From Physcomitrium patens (taxonomy: Eukaryota > Streptophyta > Bryopsida > Funariales > Funariaceae): a stretch of 64,000 nucleotides of DNA. Location: contig NC_037270.1 in the NCBI RefSeq assembly GCF_000002425.4, positions 14,216,307 through 14,280,306 on the forward strand. The letters are read 5' to 3'. Positions 1-12,155 of this stretch are shown here, piece after piece; the first letter of the stretch is position 1, and each line of letters opens with the position of its first letter. The notes below the pieces were generated by a model that saw only the letters and a program-made list of their open reading frames with translations, was not told the DNA's origin and did no database searches. Position numbers and translations under genes: made by a program.

Positions 1-1921
1 TTTATATGCATCATCCAAGGCAATTAAGATACCTCACTGAAGCTATACTTGTATGCAAATGTAAATTGAACGTGGATAAAGAATACTATACAACATGTAA
101 ACTCAAAAATAAGTCCAATTGGCTGAATACTATAATGACATATCAAGCAATAATTATATTTTCTATTTTAAGTAATTTCTTAGATAATACTTAATTCCAA
201 TCCTCCATGAGTGTTTAATAGAAATATGTTGATGGTCTATGTATCCTTAGAAAAGTCTTTGATATAGCTGCCATGCCATTTGAACTGGGTTGTAACTTCT
301 CAATATAGAAGTTGAATGTATATAGAACATTACATTGAGTATGTTTTGCTAAATTTGGACTTTAAAGAAGGATTTTTGAAAAAGATATAGATTAGAAAAT
401 ATGGCATATCTTAACTATACATAGCGCTTAAATACAAATTTTAGATTTTTAAGGCAAACTCAAGCTTAGATGCAAATTGAATTGGACATACTTAAAAGTA
501 GTTTTTACTTTTGAAGAAAGTCCAATATTACATTGTTCTAAACTAGTAATTTTCTCTTAAATCTATGCAATGCAATTCATAATCAACTATTCTTAAGAAA
601 TACTACAATTCTATGGAATATATAAGAATTGTAAATTTAATAAAGACATTTTAACACCAATTGGATGCATGCTTGTATTTGTAATCTAAATCTATAAAAT
701 CCTCTTCTTCTTTAGATAACTCTTTAGCATCACTTTTTTTTTTGCTCCACCACCATCTATTTTGCATTATAATCCATACCATTGTTATTATTTTACTTAT
801 CCCTTTAAATATTGATATCACTATTTACTCTCCTAAATCACTTCTATGGCTTAATCAAATTCTCACAAACACACTATAAAGTGACAATTTGTGGAATGCT
901 ATTATCTACTTCAATTATTGCCAAAAATTTGTGTTTCTTAATTGGGCCATGAGCATCTCTACTTGTTTGTATTGGTCTATGCTGCTTCTACTCACCATGA
1001 GGCTCATTGGCACCACTATTTGCCTATTCTGCTTGTGCGCATATCTATGCAAGGAAATTATTGCCATTGCCTACTACTTATGCACTTTGCCAATAATTTG
1101 TTTCATATATTACACGACATTGGTTTTATATAATAGTAAATATTGATATGGGCTAGATTTGATCTAGTTCAAGGTTTAAGATGTTCTCACCTTAATCTAA
1201 GATTGGTTCTATTAAGACCTTGTGAATTAACAAGTTAATCTAAGTTTTGATGAAAACAATGATGATTGAAAATTCTAGCCAATTAAAAGGCTAATTTGTC
1301 TCTCTTGTTTATCCTATTGATTTATATCTCCTCTAATGTATTTTATAATAGAGATGTACTTTTAAAAGTACTCTCAAATAAGTATATTGATTCTTATATG
1401 GTGATTTTGAAAAAAATAATTGCATTGGCATACTTCTATAAATATTGGACTTTGTGGATATCATAAAATGATAAATTTTACGTTTTTACTTGCTTTATAA
1501 AACTTTGTATTTGCTACTTATACAAAAATCTTTATTCTCTAAGTCTTAAATACTTCCAAATGTTTCAAAATATATTATAGCTAATGATTTTGTACACAAC
1601 ATGCTATTGTAGGAGCTAAGAAATTTTAGCAAGTTTACTCCTACAAATTTGTAACATGATTTCTCTTAAAATAAAATCAATTTCTTCTCACATAATAGTT
1701 GTTTTAAAACATATATGAAAGTATTTTATCCATATTTTTCATATACTAAAAATTATGTATGAAATTCTTTTAAGTATTGGCAATATATTTAAAAATAGAG
1801 TGCTAAGTATTGTATAGCAACTAATATCTAATAATATTTTTAAATTTTTTTGGTACACCATTTAGTAAAATATACATAGATAAGGTTATAAAAATAAATC
1901 TTTATTCCTAAAAATATATGC

Positions 1922-1953
<32 letters not shown>

Positions 1954-3100
1954 TTTTTTCTGATATTTTCTATAATTATAAAAAAGACTTAAATTATTTG
2001 AAGATTATGATGTAGAATTTCAAAAATATGTGTAAAATTATAATTTATTTTTTAAAAAAAATGTTAATCTTAAATAGCACTATGTTATTTATGAGGTCTT
2101 TGTACTAAAGAAACAAGGTAAGATGACTCATGTTTTCAATCTTTTAATTGGCTAAAATCTTAAAACTTCTTACTTTTAACCAATCATATGATTTAAAAGT
2201 TTTAGCCTCTTATCTTGTGTCCATTTAAAATATTTAAAATATTTTACTATATATATATATATATATATATATATTGATTAAAAATAATACAATATGAATA
2301 CAATTATAAAATAATAACAATAATGTTTTACACCAAACTAATCATATCTACAATTTGTTACAAAATTATAATATTATCATGTTGTATTTTATTTTTATTT
2401 TTATTTTTATTTTTTGGTGGTTTATGCAAAATGAAAAATATATAAACATGATGATTTGAATCATATTAAGTGTAAATAATATAAAATCCTAGAATCTATC
2501 TGTGAATCTCTAAAAACATGTAAAATCATATGTTAATAACATAGATGTGAACATACTACCTACACTAAGTACATGCTTACAAAAACCTTAAAATCCAATC
2601 CTAGACTCTATAAAAACAAAACAAATGAATATTTGGGTTGTAGAATGAAAACATCAATGATTTTATTAATCACCTAGAAACCACCTCATATTTTTTTCTA
2701 TAAGGAATAAATTCTAATTCTTAATTCCAAAGCCAAAAACACTCCTCCATACACACAATTATCATTATATGCAAACCAAACTCCAATCCAACACAAGAAT
2801 AAACCAACTCAATTTTAAAATAAAATAAAAGGACTGTTAAATACACCCATGCTTTTACTAAATATACCCACCCTTGATGAAGAATACAATAATCATGATG
2901 AATGTGGTTGGTTTCTTGTGGTTGCAGATCCAATGGAGAAATGAATCAAGATATCATTTTTACTTTTCATAGATAAGATGGGTGAGTTGATTTATTAAAA
3001 ACATAGGTCTATTTAACATTCCCCTAAAATAAAGAAATAAAATTGTATGAATCCAATACACACACTCTATACAAAATACACACACTAAATATAAGCACAA
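1..3100. other. AT-rich intergenic DNA, no gene seen
   Basis: Very AT-rich sequence with only short chance open frames and no recognisable protein similarity. It holds (TA)n tracts near 1921-1951 and 2248-2274 and runs of A and T. It probably consists of decayed repeats plus the distal upstream region of the eEF1B-gamma gene. I see no LTRs or transposon domains here. Confidence 0.7.
1921..1951. repeat. (TA)n microsatellite
   Basis: An uninterrupted TA dinucleotide run of about 30 bp. Similar TA tracts occur at about 2248-2274, 8048-8077, 8416-8448, 19464-19496, 19743-19777, 26745-26776 and three times between 44,396 and 44,533. All lie outside coding exons. Confidence 0.9.
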
Positions 3101-3269
3101 GCGTGCATCCACACCATGAAGAGCACACAGAAAGTGGCTTATTCTGCAAAGATGTTTTTTTTAATACAGAAGATGGCTCTTTTGCGAGAGAGTGAGAAGT
3201 TATAGAAGAAGAAGCTGAGAAGATGATGTGTGTGCAGTTCAGCAGCGCTGCAGCATTCGGGGCACTGAT

Positions 3270-3278
3270 TTAGGGTTT
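3270..3278 (+). promoter_or_regulatory. Telo-box-like element upstream of eEF1B-gamma
   Basis: TTAGGGTTT, the complement of the plant telo-box AAACCCTAA, lies about 150 bp before the start codon, in the GC-richer leader/promoter region (about 3230-3422). Telo-boxes are well known in plant promoters of translation genes such as eEF1A and ribosomal proteins. The match is visible; its function here is inference. The transcription start is not determined. Confidence 0.45.
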
Positions 3279-3422
3279 TACAAAGCTTGCTTTGCTGTGC
3301 TACAAAGCTCAAACCTTTGCACATTGAGCCGCTCCAGTCTAGTCTCTCCCTCGCAAGGCCCTGCATTGCCGTCCTCACCATCGACAGCTGCTGCAGCTGC
3401 CCCCCATTTTCTCATCGCAGTG

Positions 3423-6407
3423 ATGGCTGGCTTGGTAAAACCCATCTCTTAGTTTTTATCAGTTTAGGTGGAAAGATGGAGGTGGCATTATTTTTCTCTT
3501 CTCAGTTGGGTGCCCATTTCGATGGCGAAGATTTGATGTTGTCAGGCGGTGTTTGAGGGTGGTGGGGCGTTTTTGGGGGTTTTGAAGGGGTTGTAGTCGT
3601 GGACCTAGAGCGAAGTCTGATGTATTTTTGTTTTGTTTTGTTTTTTGTGTGTGTGTTTCTTTTTCCTCTTGGGTGTGTGTAGGTGCTGCATTCACCGAAG
3701 GTGAACAAAAATGCCTATAAGACTTTGATTGCCGCCGAGTACGTCGGTGTCAAGGTGGAGACCACCCCTGACTTCCAGATGGGAGTGACTAACAAGACCC
3801 CGGAATTCTTGAAGTTGAATCCCATCGGAAAGGTAATACTTCGAGACTGGTATGGCCTGTCGTCGTGGTCAAGGAGTTTATGACCTGCACGAGTGCGCTT
3901 TTTTGGATGGTTGTAGGTTTGCTTGCAGTTTGTGAGGCTTTGTCAGTTTAGTCGAAGCTTAGACATGATGTGCGAGCGGACGGTGTCGAGTCCAAATGCG
4001 GGGGGGGGGGGGAGTTGCGTAGATACGTTCTAGATCCATTATCATTACTAGCATCGTTGTTTCGAATGCGGCTGATCAAGGAATGGATGCAAATCATGTG
4101 ATGGACCCTTCTACTAGACGGCTGAGACGATTTATCAGGCTTCGTGTTTTTTTTCATTTTTTTTATTTATTTTTCATTTGGTGTTTGTTTCAAATTACGT
4201 ACAAGTGATTTACCTCTCAGGGTGGGCACAAAATAGTAGAGTCTTACATTGGTTCATCTTATTTTTAAGGATTTGAGCCAGTGCGCGTCAGTTCTGTTAG
4301 AGCCCCTTTAGGTTCTTATGTCATGAATAAAACTGAGCTGGTCGTTTATGTATACGATTAGCTTCAAGATGGAGGACCTGATTCATACATTGATGAGGTT
4401 CAGTTAGTATCGGTTGTACCCTCCGTGTTCGTATCACTCTTACAGGTTAACTATGCCTAAGAATGCACGGTCTCTAAAGATTGCTCTTGTGTGTATGCAG
4501 GTCCCAGTTCTTCAGACTCCCGACGGACCCATTTTCGAAAGTAACGCCATGGCTCGCTACGGTTAGTGTTCTTCATACAAATTTCAGGGTTAGTAAGTTT
4601 GTCGTCTTTCTCTTTCTCCTTTTTATCGTTTCGGGGCCCTGATCAGAGTGTTACATGAGTGCAGTGGCTAACAAGAAGGATGTGGGTCTGACCGGTTCAT
4701 CGGCCTATGAAAAGGTCCGTCTCATGTACACTGGCCGGCTCTGTGCTGCGATTTCCTGTGTGTTCTCTGGCTAGAAAAATTCAAGTGTTAATGGGCAAGT
4801 GGGATGGAAATCACAGGCGTTGGTGGAGCAATGGATCGATTTTTCTTCCTTGGAGGTCGATGCCAACATCGGAAGATGGGTGTACCCTCGTCTTGGATAT
4901 TTTGCCTTCATCGAGGAGGTGCTTTCTTTGTCCTAGGTGTAATTTATAATTTAGCGCAAACTTCGATATTGTGTTTATCCTGAAGCAGGTGTATCCCTTC
5001 GCTCTGCTACGTATGTGGGACTCGTCTAGTAATGTTTCTTCGAAATATATTTTACTTCGTATCGGAATATTCATGTAATATATGATGTTGCCAGGGTGGA
5101 GCTGAGGATTTAAATTTTTACCTCATGTTCACTCTTTGTTCGTAAGTGATCTTTGAAGATGAAATTGTGTTAGTTTCATTTAGCCACTGACTGATGCTAC
5201 AATACGTTTGTCTAACAACAGGTGGAAGCCTTTGCCATCAGCAACTTGAAGAGGGCGTTGACCTGCTTAAATGGGCACCTTGCATCTCGAACATACTTGG
5301 TTGGCGAATCAGTGACACTAGCCGATATTGTTCTTACCTGCAATTTGGCAACGCTTTTTAAGGTGGCTGCTACCAAGGAATTCACCTCGGAATACCCTCA
5401 CGTGGAGAGGTACTTCTGGACTCTCGTTAATCAGCCTAACTTTAAGAAAATCGTCGGAGAGGTCGCCCAAGCCGTCAAGCCTTTGGGATTACCCTCTCCC
5501 CAGACTGCAAAGCCTTCCGTAGCTGAGAGGGAAGCTCCCAAGAAGGATTCTGCACCCAAGCCGAAAAAGGAGAAGGCCGCACCGGCACCGAAGCCAACAC
5601 CCGCACCCGAGGTTGTTGATGAGGAAGAGGCTGCACCAGTGAAGAAGCCAAAAAATACTCTAGATTTGCTCCCACCTAGTCCAATGGTTCTTGATAACTG
5701 GAAGCGTTTATATTCTAACACCAAGGCTAAGGATTTTCATTTGGCAATTAGCGGTGAGTTCATTAGTCTCTGTATTTGTTGGTTAGGTCCAGGCTGTGCT
5801 TTTATCTCCCATTTATTAGTCTGTGCGTATGATATTCTTCGCGTCCATCCTCGCGTTCATCTGCATAGATCCGATTGTCTGTGTTTGTGCTCAAGATGTT
5901 TACTGCCATGAATGAATAACCAAGTTTGCACTTTTTAGTCATTCTAGTCTGCAGAGTCAGAGTGTTTCTCTCATGTCTCGGACGTTTGGGGCTGATAGTG
6001 AGCTAATTTGGTGGTTGTATGTGGCAGGATTCTGGGAAATGTTCGACGCTGAAGGTTACTCTTTGTGGTTCTGTGATTACAAGTACAATGACGAGAACCA
6101 AGTAACCTTTGTGACTATGAATAAAGTTGGAGGATTCCTTCAAAGAATGGATTTGGTTAGGAAGTACGCTTTCGGAAAGATGTGCATTCTTGGCGAGGAA
6201 GCTCCTTTCAAGATTAGAGGAGTCTGGCTCTTCAGGGGACAAGACATGCCACAGATGGTCATGGATGAGGTCTACGATGCCGAACTCTACGACTGGACCA
6301 AGGTGGACATCAGCAATGAAGAACAGAAAACGCTTGTGAATGCCTACTTCGAGGAGCCTGACACAATCCAAGGCGAGAAGCTCTTGGAAGCTAAGTGCTT
6401 CAAGTGA
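3423..6407 (+). CDS. Elongation factor 1B subunit gamma (eEF1B-gamma)
   Basis: Structural subunit of the eEF1B guanine-nucleotide exchange complex, which recharges eEF1A with GTP during cytosolic translation. Seven coding exons join in frame: 3423-3434, 3683-3832, 4501-4561, 4665-4714, 4817-4918, 5222-5753 and 6028-6407, giving 428 aa, the usual plant length. The first coding exon encodes only MAGL; the next continues VLHSPKVNKNAYKTL, the start of the N-terminal GST-like domain. Residues about 90-215 form the GST C-terminal domain (YLVGESVTLADIV). A Lys/Pro/Glu-rich linker spans about 216-270. The conserved C-terminal eEF1-gamma domain (EGYSLWFCDYKYNDEN, KVGGFLQRMD) fills the remainder. All introns are GT-AG. 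A telo-box-like site lies upstream. I see no truncation. The tiny first exon means any annotation starting at the second exon would lack the true start. Confidence 0.95.
4000..4012 (+). repeat. Poly(G) run of 13 in an eEF1B-gamma intron
   Basis: Thirteen consecutive G bases within intron 2 (3833-4500). A homopolymer prone to slippage or sequencing error; no coding effect. Confidence 0.85.
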
Positions 6408-8411
6408 TCTGTCACTTGGGTAAATGCTAGTAGATCTGTGGTGGATTCTATTTGGATCGTTTACAGCAATATTTATTATGCAGAATCTTAACCTCATTTT
6501 TGGAGTAGAACTCGGTTGGGACTCTAACCTTGAAAGCGCAACACCAGGTCGCGTCTGACTGTTGTTATGCGGCTTCCGATCTTGTTGTAAGATTTCCCGT
6601 TGTTAGGTTGTCCACGCTCGTCCGCATGGATTATTAAATGCTATTCTTTTGCAAAGCTGAAATCTTCGACTGCTGTCTTTACTCCTTGTAACGCATATTT
6701 TTCTTGCATCCTGTTTAGGAGACATAGCTGTATGTCATTGAAACTAATGTTTTCTTGCACAGTTGCTAATCAACGTATGAAAAACACGAAGCATTTACAT
6801 AGTGCTGGATAAGCTACCTTTCAAAAAATTGTGAATACGAAGTGTTTTTGCATAAGAGAAAAGCGGATCGGAGGAGATTCATGATTTTATATCATTTGTA
6901 GATGCAACCGTGCTACATGTGTAGGGCCGTTGTTCTAAGTGCTTGGGAACGATCTCCATCTGGATAAGCAAGTCACTGCTCCCAGATAAGTCCATGTCCA
7001 TTATATTTTTTCGTGTTGATCATGTGTCTCCATTAGAGAAAAAGAACAAAGAAAGATGGTACCTTAGGACAAAACTGATAAATTGGAAACAGTGTTTGTA
7101 TTTGTGACATGAATATTTGGTATCATCGGTGAACAGTATGCTGCGGAACGCTAGCTACAGCTTGTGAAGTATCTCGGAAAATGCACTGAGTTAAATAATT
7201 ATCTGAATACAAAGAAGCAAGATATGAAGTAATCAATTTGCATCTTTAAATCTTGCTATCTACTATTTATTAACGTCTTGTGTAGTTGTAGGTGCTTGGT
7301 ATAAAAAGGTCTATAATATTGAACTAAGCCCTTCAAAGAGCAAGTTTACTCATTTTACGACTCTATATTTCACATATTTAAATATGTAAGTGTTTATTTA
7401 TATTATTTGATATGTATTTTATTAATTAAAATTCTAAAAGTGGAGAATTCAAGTAAAATTTATTCTTGTAATTAATTTGAAATTATTAATTATATGTGTA
7501 AAAGTAATTACATATCCGTAATGAATAATTTTGTTATAAATTTTCAAAAAAAGAGGAAGTCTGTAATTGATTATTATCTGAATCACAACATATTAATTCT
7601 ATGAGAATTAGATGTAAAGAATTCAAGTCAATGATCATTTAGTTTGTACAAAATTTACATGTTTTACTTATGTAAATACATTATTTTAATTATTTATATT
7701 CACTATTTTATTAACTAAAAATGTACAGATGTGAGTGGAATTTGTAAAGTTTCTAGAGGGTCTGCATACCGAAGAGTTAAGATACAAAGAAACAACTTAT
7801 AAATATTATGAGTGGTTTAAATTGAGAAGTCTCCTTAAATTGAGAAGTCTCCCTAAATTGCCTTTATACTCATAGAAACTAGCCTAAAGATAATAAGAAG
7901 AAAAGATAAGATAGGATGCATTATTTTCTCCCATGACAAATTATCAAATAGGATACCTTAAATAGGCTTTCGGACTATTTTCTTTTAAAGTGGGCCATTT
8001 AAATATAAAATCTCTTGGTATAAAATGCAACTATTACTATTACATATGTACATATATATATATATATATATATATACAGTACTTTTCTTCTTCTATAAAT
8101 ACATTAATATTCTATGTATAAAAAGAAAAATATATTATATACTTATTATTGAGACCAACTAAAAAATATTTGTTTACTTGAGTTTTTAGAACTCATTGAC
8201 ATTAATATCTTAAGCATAGATAAACAAAGAAAATATTATTGTACCTTAAATAAACTTTTGCTTCTTTAAATATGCAATATATATAATTCTTAAAATCTAT
8301 ATTTTACTTAATTTGAATATTTAAATATATTTATTTAAAATTAGAATGAATACATATAATGATTTATAAATTTTATATAACTAATTTGAATACTTATTAT
8401 TTATTAATTAA

Positions 8412-8454
<43 letters not shown>

Positions 8455-9675
8455 CACAAATGATGTTATTATTTTAAAACTATATAGTAGACTTATTTTA
8501 TAGCAATGCTATTATTTTAAAATAATTCTACTATTTTGAAACTCATATTGTTAATTAGATTTTGGAATCTTGGGCACTAAAATAGTAGACTTATATGTTA
8601 TCCAATAGCCTAGCAAATTCTAAACAAACATATCATGCTTGTCAAATAGATATGTTGACATATTTCAAAGTTAAGAACTATTACCTACACTAAATTATAG
8701 TTCTATCAAAGCAAATTTTATACACAAAGGCATGACTTATGTACTACAATTAAAGACATCCTTACACAAAATTTGTGTCTCTCCAATCTTCCATTATTAC
8801 CTCCATATAATACCCTTGAAGAACTTAAGATCCACCTTCCAACTATTTTCTAAACAATTCAATTCCCCAATAAAAATTCTCCAAAGGGATTCACTCTTTG
8901 CATTCTCTCATCATGTTTTTTTTATTAATTTATCTAAGAATTTTCCACCCGCCCATTCTTTCAGGATGGGGTCCCTAATACCGTGCCTGCTAGGGTGGGA
9001 ACGTGTCAATTCCACGTCGGATCGCCACGGTGGACTCAACTCCTACCAAGCTAGTTCTCAGCCAAACCACTTGGATCCATAAATCGCTGAAAATGGTCCA
9101 TATCCACACAAACTACACAGGATTTCATCGCAACTCTCAATCATCGAATGGGCAATCAGAAGAAAAAACAAAACCCAACAAAACCTTAAAAAACCTAACA
9201 AAATAAAAACGAAAAGAATTCAAACTTGAGAGAACCTGAGAACGGCCAACTTTTGGAGGCATTTCGGGGACAAGTGGTCGCAGAAGACAAGTTGGAAGCA
9301 ATCTACGAGACAGGTAGACGTCAAGGTGGAGCCACCGGAAAGGACCAACCCGCTGTAGTAGTGACGTGGACCGCACAGCTGGCAGGGATCGCGAGCTTTG
9401 TGGGCACCATGGTGGGAAAAATCTTTAAAAAAATTGATAGTAAAACTGAGGAATTTCGAGTGGAAAGTCGGGATTTTGCTCATTCATGCGCCGGCCGAAA
9501 GGGGTTGCGCTCCGCCATGGATCAGCAGATTTGTGTCTAGAAGTCTTCTAGCTTTGTGGGTACTTGTAAGGATTTGTGAAAAAAATTGGGTAGGAGGCTG
9601 TGGTGGTGGTTTCAGGAAGTGAAGGGTTGGAAGGATTGCGAGGACGAAGGTGGGTTTGTGGGGATTGTGGGAGTG
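6408..9675. other. eEF1B-gamma 3' region, AT-rich spacer and RHD3 upstream region
   Basis: The first 500-800 bp are of mixed composition and probably include the eEF1B-gamma 3' UTR. From about 7300 to 8700 the sequence is AT-rich with (TA)n tracts and no coding similarity. GC content rises again after about 8940, in what is probably the promoter and 5' UTR of the RHD3-like gene. The open frames at 9226-9622 show no family features. Confidence 0.6.
7817..7852. repeat. 18-bp tandem duplication
   Basis: Two perfect copies of an 18-bp unit containing ATTGAGAAGTCTCC lie head to tail, followed by a partial third. This looks like a local slippage product in AT-rich spacer. Confidence 0.8.
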
Positions 9676-12155
9676 ATGGAGCCAACTGAAGCACCAGCGA
9701 TTCAACTGATAGATGAGAAAGGAAGTTTTAACGAGGCTGCGTTGGTGAGATTTTGCAAGGAAGTGGGGCTTTCAGAATGTGGACTTTCATATGCAGTGGT
9801 AGCGATCATGGGGCCGCAGAGCTCCGGGAAGAGCACTTTGTTGAATCATTTGTTCCGGACTACGTTCAAGGAGATGGACGCGTTGACGGGGCGAAACCAG
9901 ACAACCAAGGGTGTGTGGTTGCAGCGAGCAGAGAGAATAGATCCTTGCACTTTGGTGATGGATTTGGAGGGGACGGATGGGAGGGAAAGGGGAGAAGACG
10001 ACACGTCGTTCGAGAAGCAGAGTGCACTGTTCTCCCTTGCGATTGCCGACATCGTGTTGATCAACCTGTGGTGTCATGACATAGGACGGGAGCAAGCGTC
10101 CAACAAGCCTCTGTTGAAAACCGTGTTTCAGGTGATGATGAGGCTGTTCTCGCCGAGGAAGACGACGTTGATGTTTGTGGTTCGAGATAAAACGAGGACG
10201 CCCATGGAAATTTTGGAGCCGATCTTGAGAGAGGACGTGCGGAAGATTTGGGATGGTGTGCCGAAGCCTGATAAGCATAAGGATACGCCGCTGACAGAGT
10301 TTTTCAACGTGGATGTGACTGCGTTGTCGAATTATGAGGAGAAGGAGGAGCAGTTCAATGAAGAGATTGTACAGTTGAGGAAGCGGTTCCAGAATTCGGT
10401 CGAGCCGGGAGGAGTGGCGGGAGACAGGCGGGCAGTGGTTCCGGGCAGTGGATTTCCTTTTAGCGCGCATGAGATTTGGAAAGTGATCAAAGAAAATAGG
10501 GATTTAGACTTGCCGGCGCACAAGGTTATGGTGGCGACGGTGCGATGCGAGGAGATTGCGCATGAGAAGCTGCAGAGTTTGATGAAAGATGCGAAGTGGA
10601 AGAAGCTGGAGGAAGCGTCTAAGTCGGGCGTGGTTCCCACGTTTGGGAAGAAAGTCAGTTCCATGTTGGAGAAGTATGTTTCCGAGTATGATCTCGAGGC
10701 AGGGTTTTTCGACGAGGGTGTGAGGGGCGCGAAGCGAAATTACTTCATATCGGAAGCGCTTGCGATCATCCAGCCAGCTTATGATGCTGTGATCGCAAAT
10801 CATCGCACGAACGCGTTGGAGAAGTTCAAAACGGACCTGCAGGCTGCGGCGGAGTCTTCAAACGAGGAATTTGCAGCTACTGTCCGACGGTTCTCTGAGA
10901 CGACATTGAGTGAATTTGACCAAGCTTGCGCAGGTACGTTTCTCCATTCATACAAATAGTATTTGGTACCCATTTGACGAACCTAAAAAAAGAGAAAAAA
11001 AATTCGCAATTCGTAATCCGATCTAAATGAATTTACTACTTGCATGCAGATGCGAGCGTGTCCCAATCAGCTTGGAATCCATTCCAGGCGCGGGAGGAGC
11101 TCAAGAGCAACATCGACGCAAACGCGCAATCCTTGCGAACTGAGAGGTTACAATTGCTGAAATCAAACTATGAGAAGCGTTTGGAGGACGTCATAGGGGA
11201 ACCAGTGTCTGCGATCCTGGACGCAGCCTCCTCAGACGCATGGCCATCTATTCGAATGATCGTCGAGAACGAAACCGAGCTGGTCACCACCTCCCTCAAA
11301 AAAGAACTCTCCGGATTCGAGCCCACCCAGGACGAGGAGAAACAAATCTTCACGGACCTGTCCAAACACCCACGCTTAATCGTGGAGAAGAAGGTACGCG
11401 AGGTGAACTCTCAGATTCTAATCCGCATGAAGGATCGCTTCAACACTATCTTCGGCCATGACGATGACTCAATCCCTCGAGTTTGGGGTGAGGAGCACGA
11501 CGTCCGCGCCATCACAAAATCTGCAAGACAAGGAGCCCTCAAGATGCTCTCTGTAATCGCAGCCATCCGACTAAACCCAGACTCAGACCAAGACGGCGTC
11601 GAAGACGTCCTCATGACTCTAATCACCGACTCCGATTTTTCCTCACACGACGGCTCTCGTGATGGGTCCGTTGGCTCCAACCCCTTCGCATCCTCGACAT
11701 GGCCAGGGGTAGACCCCAAGGACACCATGCTCACCCCGGCGCAATGCCGAAGCTTGTGGCGCCAACTCAGAGCCGAGACGGAGTACACCATCAGCCAGGC
11801 ACTCACAGCGCAGGAAGCAAAACGGCGGGGCAACACATGGATGCCGCCCCCGTGGACAATCGTCGCCATGTTTGTGCTGGGATTCAACGAGATCATGGCA
11901 GTGCTGCGCAACCCTCTCTATCTCCCCATCGTGTTTGTGGCCTTCTTGCTCGCCAAGGCATTGTGGGTGCAGCTGGATCTGCAACGCCATTTCCAGTATG
12001 GTGTTCTGCCTGGGATTGTTTCCGTGTCGGCCCGGTTCATGCCCTCCGTTATGGAGGCGTTCAACGGCCTGGTGGCTGCAGGCACTGCGAGACCGGCCAA
12101 ACCCACAACAAACCCTAATCGAAGAATGCAAGCCAAGCCTGTTTACGAATCATAG
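9676..12155 (+). CDS. RHD3/SEY1-family dynamin-like GTPase (atlastin-like ER fusogen)
   Basis: ER-membrane GTPase that drives homotypic fusion of ER tubules and keeps the tubular network. Two exons, 9676-10933 and 11050-12155, joined by a phase-1 GT-AG intron, give 787 aa, close to the usual 800. The N-terminal GTPase domain shows the P-loop GPQSSGKST (about 46-54), switch [15 protein letters not shown] (about 96-108) and RDKT (170-173). A long helical-bundle middle region follows. Two hydrophobic segments at about 688-705 and 709-729 form the membrane hairpin ([15 protein letters not shown], then [16 protein letters not shown]), with a short cytosolic tail ending VYES. The start is the first ATG giving a normal RHD3 N-terminus. 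Angiosperm RHD3 genes have many introns, so a single intron is odd. RHD3 is usually multicopy, so I give no symbol. Confidence 0.95.

Noticed and set aside
6003..6497. 164-codon antisense open frame over the last eEF1B-gamma exon
   Set aside because: It mirrors a conserved coding exon in the opposite strand and has no recognisable features; a shadow frame.
9226..9622. Open frames just upstream of the RHD3-like gene
   Set aside because: No family resemblance; likely leader or promoter sequence. The frame that runs into the GTPase gene lacks an upstream ATG.
9787..10470. 227-codon antisense frame over the RHD3-like GTPase domain
   Set aside because: Composition is a by-product of the GC-rich sense exon; the sense strand carries clear GTPase motifs.
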